A program made the translations under genes and the position numbers. Shown piece by piece: positions 60,259 through 64,000 of a stretch of DNA of 64,000 bases. The stretch is from Bacteroides gallinarum DSM 18171 = JCM 13658 (GTDB lineage: Bacteria; Bacteroidota; Bacteroidia; Bacteroidales; Bacteroidaceae). The first letter of the stretch is position 1; each line of letters opens with the position of its first letter. The stretch spans positions 62,001-126,000 of the forward strand of contig NZ_KB894119.1 in the NCBI RefSeq assembly GCF_000374365.1. The letters run 5' to 3'. The notes beneath the pieces are model-generated. The model saw only the letters and a program-made list of their open reading frames with translations, made no database searches and had not been told where the DNA came from.

Positions 60259-62811
60259 TCAATCCTGATAATATACCCTCTTCACCCGCGTCGAAATGCC
60301 GGTCAGTACTTCGTACGGAATTGTATCGAGTGCATCGGAGAGGACGGTTATAGGGAGATGGTCGCCGAAGATTTCTACGCTGTCGCCCTCTTTGCAGTCG
60401 ATGTCCGTAACGTCAATCATACAAACATCCATACAGATGCTCCCTACGTAGGGAGCGCGGCAGCCGTTTACCAGGCAATAGGCGCGGCCGCTACCCAGGT
60501 GGCGGTTCAAGCCGTCGGCATAACCGATAGGAAGGGCGGCGATGCGCGAGGGACGTACCAGATGCCCCCTGCGGCTGTAACCCACCGTATCTTCTGCGGG
60601 AACATCGCGTATCTGGAGAATAGTGGTCTTCAAGGTACTCACATTGTTCAGGATAGAGTTGTCTATCGGGTTGATACCGTACAAACCTATTCCCAGCCGC
60701 ACCATATCGAATTGTGCGCCCGGGAAACGCTCGATACCGGCGGAATTGCAGATATGGCGGAGTATCTTATGCGGAAACGCCTCCTGCAACTGCCGGGAAG
60801 CAGCCTCGAACATCTCTATCTGCCTGCGGGTGAAAGCGTCGAACTGCGGAGCGTCGCTACCTACGAAATGCGAGAATACCGAGCGGGGAATTACCGCGTT
60901 CTGTCCCTTCAAGCGCTCTATGAGCCGGGGCATATCATCCGGGGCGAAGCCCAGCCGGTGCATACCGGTATCCAGCTTCACATGAATGGGGAAGTTGGTG
61001 ATGCCCTCTTTCTCCGCCTCCTTCACCAAAGCATCCAACAAATGAAAGCTGTACACCTCCGGCTCCAGCTTATAATCGAACATCGTCTTGAAAGCCGTCA
61101 TCTCCGGGTTCATGATGATGATACTCGCCGTAATGCCCGCCTTGCGCAATTCCGAGCCCTCATCCGCTACAGCTACGGCCAAATAATCGGCATGATGCTC
61201 CTGCAACGTCTTGGCTATCTCGTAGGAACCGGCGCCGTAGGCGGATGCCTTCACCATACACACCATTTTAGTTTCGGGCTTCAACCTGCTGCGATAATGG
61301 TTCAGGTTGGCAATCATCGCACCGAGGTTTACCTCCAGGATAGTTTCGTGCACCTTCTTCTCCAGCACCTCCGTCAAGGCATCGAAGCCGAACTTACGTG
61401 CACCCTTTATCAGAATTATCTCATTCTCCAGCCGGAGAGCGCCTTTCCCGATAGCGGCAAGCAGGGCGGCCGTATCGGGATAGAAAACCTTCTCGATATC
61501 GAACCGCGCGGCGCAAGACGAAATCTCGTTCCCCACGCCGATGATACGCTCTATCCCCCGGCTGTTCACCAACTGCGCCACCTGACGGTAGAGGGTAGGC
61601 GGGTTCTGCCCCGTTTCCAATATGTCCGAAAGGATAAGCGTGCGCCTCAACCCCTTGCTCTGCGAACGGCGGTACAAGAAGTCCAGCGCAATGTCCAACG
61701 AACCGAGGTCGGAATTATAACTGTCGTTTATCAGCAGGCAACCGTTTTTGCCCTCCTTCACCTCCAGGCGCATGGCCACCGGCTCCAACTTTGCCATACG
61801 CTCCGTTATCTGCCCGGCAGGTAACATCAGGTACAGGCAGGCAGCCAGGCAGTTCAGCGAGTTCTCGATAGAAGCATCGTCGATGAACGGCAACGTAAAC
61901 GTATTGTCCATATCCAGGTAACGGTAGGCGATAACGGTAGAATTCTCCTTCTTCTCCACCTTACTTATATATAAAGGGCGCTCCATATCCTTCCGGCTCC
62001 ACGCAATCTCGCGGGCGGAAAGCATGGACTTGCTCACGCAATTATTGATAAACTCGTCATCGCCATTATAAATCACCACATCGCAATTCTTGAAAAGCGT
62101 CAGCTTCTCCATGCACTTCTCCTGCAACGAAAAGAAATTTTCCTGGTGCGCACCGCCTATATTCGTCAGGATGCCGATTGTAGGCTTGATGATATTCTGC
62201 AACGCACGCATTTCTCCCGGCTCCGAAATTCCCGCCTCCAAAATGGCGAGTTCCGTCTGCTCGTTCATCTGCCATACGGACAGAGGCACGCCTATCTGCG
62301 AATTGTAGCTACGGGGCGAACGGGTGATGACACGCTCCGGACTCAGCAACTGATGCAGCCACTCCTTTACAATCGTCTTTCCGTTGCTGCCCGTAATACC
62401 GATAACGGGAATCTGAAACCGGTCACGATGCTGCTCCGCCAACTTCTGCAACGCTTTCAGCGGACTCGGAACGACCAACAAATTGAGCGTGGAAAGCGGA
62501 GAGCCGGAAACCGGCTGCGCTACGGCAGGATGCATAACCTCATGCTGTGCGGAACTTTCCGCTTTCCATTCTCCGCCCTCGACCTCCTTAAGCCCCTCTT
62601 CGCTCACTACGAAGTTACGGACGCCGCGGGCGTATAAATCGCGGATATAGCGGGCGCCATTGTTCCGTTTGGCAGGTAGGGCAAAAAACAGCGTTTCTTC
62701 GGGAAAACTCAGGGAACGGCTATCTGTAAGCAACCAGTCGATAGTGGCCGGCGTGTCCCCTATCCGCCGCGCACCGATGATTTGCGCTATGCTTTCAATC
62801 GTATATGACAT
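60259..62811 (-). CDS. murF/alr: Bifunctional MurF (UDP-MurNAc-tripeptide:D-Ala-D-Ala ligase) and alanine racemase
   Basis: An 850-residue fusion of two peptidoglycan enzymes. Residues 1 to about 465 are MurF, with the ATP loop GITGSNGKT, the Mur ligase block LAILEAGISEPGEM and NDSYNSDLGSLDIAL; it adds D-Ala-D-Ala to the muramyl tripeptide. Residues about 475-850 are a fold-III alanine racemase, with the PLP lysine in VKASAYGAGSYEIA, HVKLDTGMHRLGF, CNSAGI, and the second active-site region GYSRRGH to SICMDVCMIDVTD. Supplying D-Ala and using D-Ala-D-Ala in one chain is a known Bacteroidota arrangement. It overlaps the GSCFA gene by 25 bp. Confidence 0.96.
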   Translation of the reverse strand: MSYTIESIAQIIGARRIGDTPATIDWLLTDSRSLSFPEETLFFALPAKRNNGARYIRDLYARGVRNFVVSEEGLKEVEGGEWKAESSAQHEVMHPAVAQPVSGSPLSTLNLLVVPSPLKALQKLAEQHRDRFQIPVIGITGSNGKTIVKEWLHQLLSPERVITRSPRSYNSQIGVPLSVWQMNEQTELAILEAGISEPGEMRALQNIIKPTIGILTNIGGAHQENFFSLQEKCMEKLTLFKNCDVVIYNGDDEFINNCVSKSMLSAREIAWSRKDMERPLYISKVEKKENSTVIAYRYLDMDNTFTLPFIDDASIENSLNCLAACLYLMLPAGQITERMAKLEPVAMRLEVKEGKNGCLLINDSYNSDLGSLDIALDFLYRRSQSKGLRRTLILSDILETGQNPPTLYRQVAQLVNSRGIERIIGVGNEISSCAARFDIEKVFYPDTAALLAAIGKGALRLENEIILIKGARKFGFDALTEVLEKKVHETILEVNLGAMIANLNHYRSRLKPETKMVCMVKASAYGAGSYEIAKTLQEHHADYLAVAVADEGSELRKAGITASIIIMNPEMTAFKTMFDYKLEPEVYSFHLLDALVKEAEKEGITNFPIHVKLDTGMHRLGFAPDDMPRLIERLKGQNAVIPRSVFSHFVGSDAPQFDAFTRRQIEMFEAASRQLQEAFPHKILRHICNSAGIERFPGAQFDMVRLGIGLYGINPIDNSILNNVSTLKTTILQIRDVPAEDTVGYSRRGHLVRPSRIAALPIGYADGLNRHLGSGRAYCLVNGCRAPYVGSICMDVCMIDVTDIDCKEGDSVEIFGDHLPITVLSDALDTIPYEVLTGISTRVKRVYYQD

Positions 62812-63776
62812 AATTCTCTCTCCTTTTGGAAATCTAAGTACGGGTATTTTCCGTTAAGTCGGTCTATTTTTAACACAATTTGTCCTAAAAAACGCTTATA
62901 CTCCTCAGAATCCGGGCGGAAGGGCTTATGAGCCAATGCCCTACGGATATTTTCACATTCCTCTATTATCCGTAACGTCCCGGCAGAGAAGCAGGCAGCC
63001 GAAAAGCGCTCCCATACATACCGCACCGCCATATCGGAGGGGTGCACCAGGTCGTCGGCATAGAAACGGTAATCGCGCAACTCGTCCAGGAGCAGCTCGT
63101 AGGCAGGGAAGTAGAACACATGCTCCGGGAAAGCCGCCTGCAACCGGTCTGCCGCCAGCAGCAAGATAGCCTTGCTAAGCTGATTTGCATGCATACCGTC
63201 GCGTACGTGACGGACAGGGCTGACCGTGATAATCGCTTTCAGCCCGGCATTCCGCGCCAGCAACCCGGACAGCAGCGACGTATAGTCCAGCACGATTTCA
63301 TCGACCGTCAGCCGCCGGCGGGTAAACTCCCTCTCCGGTAGTTTATGACAATTTCCCACGATGCGCCCCGTCTGCTTTTGCTCGTACACCCAGGCAGTCC
63401 CGAAAGTCAGCAGCAGGCAATCCGTATGAAAAATCCGCCCGTGCGCTGCGGCAATCCGCCCGTTAATCTTTTCCAAAGCCTCCTCCGCGTCCGGCGACGA
63501 GAAATCTCCGTGGTGCATCGGGCTGTGCCAGCAATTACGGAAGCAGAAAAGGTCATCGCTGCCATACACTTTACCGAGTATGATTTCGCGCAGGGCGGCG
63601 GATATGGATAAGGGGTTGTAAAGCACCCCGTAAGGGTTGACATCGCAACAGAACTTGGCATCCACAAGCTTTGCGCCCATATTGGCAGCAAAGCAGGAGC
63701 CGAGCAGCAGCAGGCAGTCGGTATGCTTTAGCACGGGCAGTGAGCCGGGCAGTTCGACAGGGGTAATGAAGTCCAT
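62787..63776 (-). CDS. GSCFA-domain protein
   Basis: A 329-residue cytoplasmic protein of the GSCFA family, named for the LLGSCFAANMG motif seen near residue 25. Other conserved parts are NPYGVLYNPLSI, LTFGTAWVY, VSPVRHVRDG and FYADDLVHPSDMAVRYVWERF, which suggest an SGNH-hydrolase-like fold with Ser in GSCFA and Asp/His in DDLVHPSD. The function is not established. The ATG at 63776 (MDFITPVELP) is the family start. It probably forms an operon with murF-alr, whose start it overlaps by 25 bp, from a TATCTTTG element at 63802-63809. Confidence 0.88.
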   Translation of the reverse strand: MDFITPVELPGSLPVLKHTDCLLLLGSCFAANMGAKLVDAKFCCDVNPYGVLYNPLSISAALREIILGKVYGSDDLFCFRNCWHSPMHHGDFSSPDAEEALEKINGRIAAAHGRIFHTDCLLLTFGTAWVYEQKQTGRIVGNCHKLPEREFTRRRLTVDEIVLDYTSLLSGLLARNAGLKAIITVSPVRHVRDGMHANQLSKAILLLAADRLQAAFPEHVFYFPAYELLLDELRDYRFYADDLVHPSDMAVRYVWERFSAACFSAGTLRIIEECENIRRALAHKPFRPDSEEYKRFLGQIVLKIDRLNGKYPYLDFQKERELCHIRLKA

Positions 63777-63801
63777 ATGCAAACAGGGTTCAATCGGACT
63801 G

Positions 63802-63809
63802 CAAAGATA
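63802..63809 (-). promoter_or_regulatory. -7 element for the GSCFA-murF/alr operon
   Basis: The minus strand reads TATCTTTG, a match to TAnnTTTG, about 25 bp before the ATG at 63776. No -33 TTTG is seen. Confidence 0.5.
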
Positions 63810-63918
63810 CGAAGAAATACCGTTAACCGGAAAAACGCCGCTTTAAAAATCGGCGGCAGCCATTCTCGGCTTTCTCCTATGCCGCCGCCCGTTGCCGCAC
63901 AAGCGAAGGAAGGATGCA

Positions 63919-63958
63919 CGACACCCGGATGTCATACATACCGACACCCGGGTGTCGG
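63919..63958. repeat. Short direct repeat ending in an 18-bp perfect palindrome
   Basis: CGACACCCGGATGTC (63919-63933) is repeated as CGACACCCGGGTGTC (63942-63956). The second copy sits in the 18-bp palindrome 63941-63958 (CCGACACCC and its complement). It could be an operator or a terminator stem for a gene beyond the window edge. No gene is visible from 63777 to 64000. Confidence 0.55.
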
Positions 63959-64000
63959 ACATCCTCCGCATACTACGCCGGAAAGCCGCACCCGCAATCG

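Noticed and set aside
60211..61824. Long plus-strand ORF (537 codons) opposite the racemase part of murF-alr
   Set aside because: The minus strand encodes a clear bifunctional enzyme; the antisense frame has no recognisable domain and is a composition effect of GC-rich codons.

Overview
The window reads as chromosomal DNA of a gut-type Bacteroides or close relative (Bacteroidales). The signs are paired SusC/SusD outer-membrane genes, hybrid two-component regulators (HTCS), a fused MurF-alanine racemase, and promoters of the Bacteroidota form TTTG-N19/20-TAnnTTTG. No rRNA, tRNA, CRISPR array or transposase was found. Identifications come from reading the translations and remembered family motifs; no search was run.

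Layout. 1-12.6 kb is mostly housekeeping: a helicase-TPR tail, YciO-like protein, AI-2E-type permease, nagB, a flavodiiron protein, a YhcC-like radical SAM protein, an MFS permease, DPP IV, lipA, a membrane protein with a degenerate Nudix box, and an RsmI-like methylase. fabI follows at 12.8-13.6 kb. 13.9-55 kb is a large pectin-utilisation region: GH28, DUF4861, GH43, a HAD phosphatase and GH95 (14-22 kb); an HU-like protein; SusC/SusD pair 1; HTCS1; an alpha/beta-hydrolase esterase followed by HTCS2; a second esterase with SusD/SusC pair 2; a CE7 esterase; a CE12-CE8 fusion; KdgF; a CE8 pectin methylesterase; GH105; an orphan PTS-type EIIC; a KduI carrying a signal peptide; and an ExuT-like MFS transporter. 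55.3-63.8 kb returns to housekeeping: a Dna2-like nuclease-helicase, tatC, tatA, murF-alr and a GSCFA protein.

How it fits together (inference from families). The two SusCD pairs would import pectin oligosaccharides. CE8, CE12, CE7 and the paralogous esterases would remove methyl and acetyl groups; GH28, GH43 and GH95 would trim backbone and side chains; GH105 would release unsaturated galacturonate. KdgF and KduI then convert that sugar to DKI and DKII, and the EIIC-like and ExuT-like proteins would carry uronate products inward. No pectate lyase, kduD, kdgK or kdgA is present, so those steps must be encoded elsewhere.

Most notable points: KduI has a 20-residue Sec signal exactly ahead of the normal enzyme start, next to an EIIC with no PTS partners; a 44-bp perfect palindrome covers the convergent stop codons of HTCS2 and an esterase; HTCS2 and SusCD2 are clearly AT-richer than their surroundings; a 35-codon membrane ORF follows HTCS1; a probable promoter-to-terminator small RNA lies near 55.1 kb; and several very long inverted repeats sit between genes.
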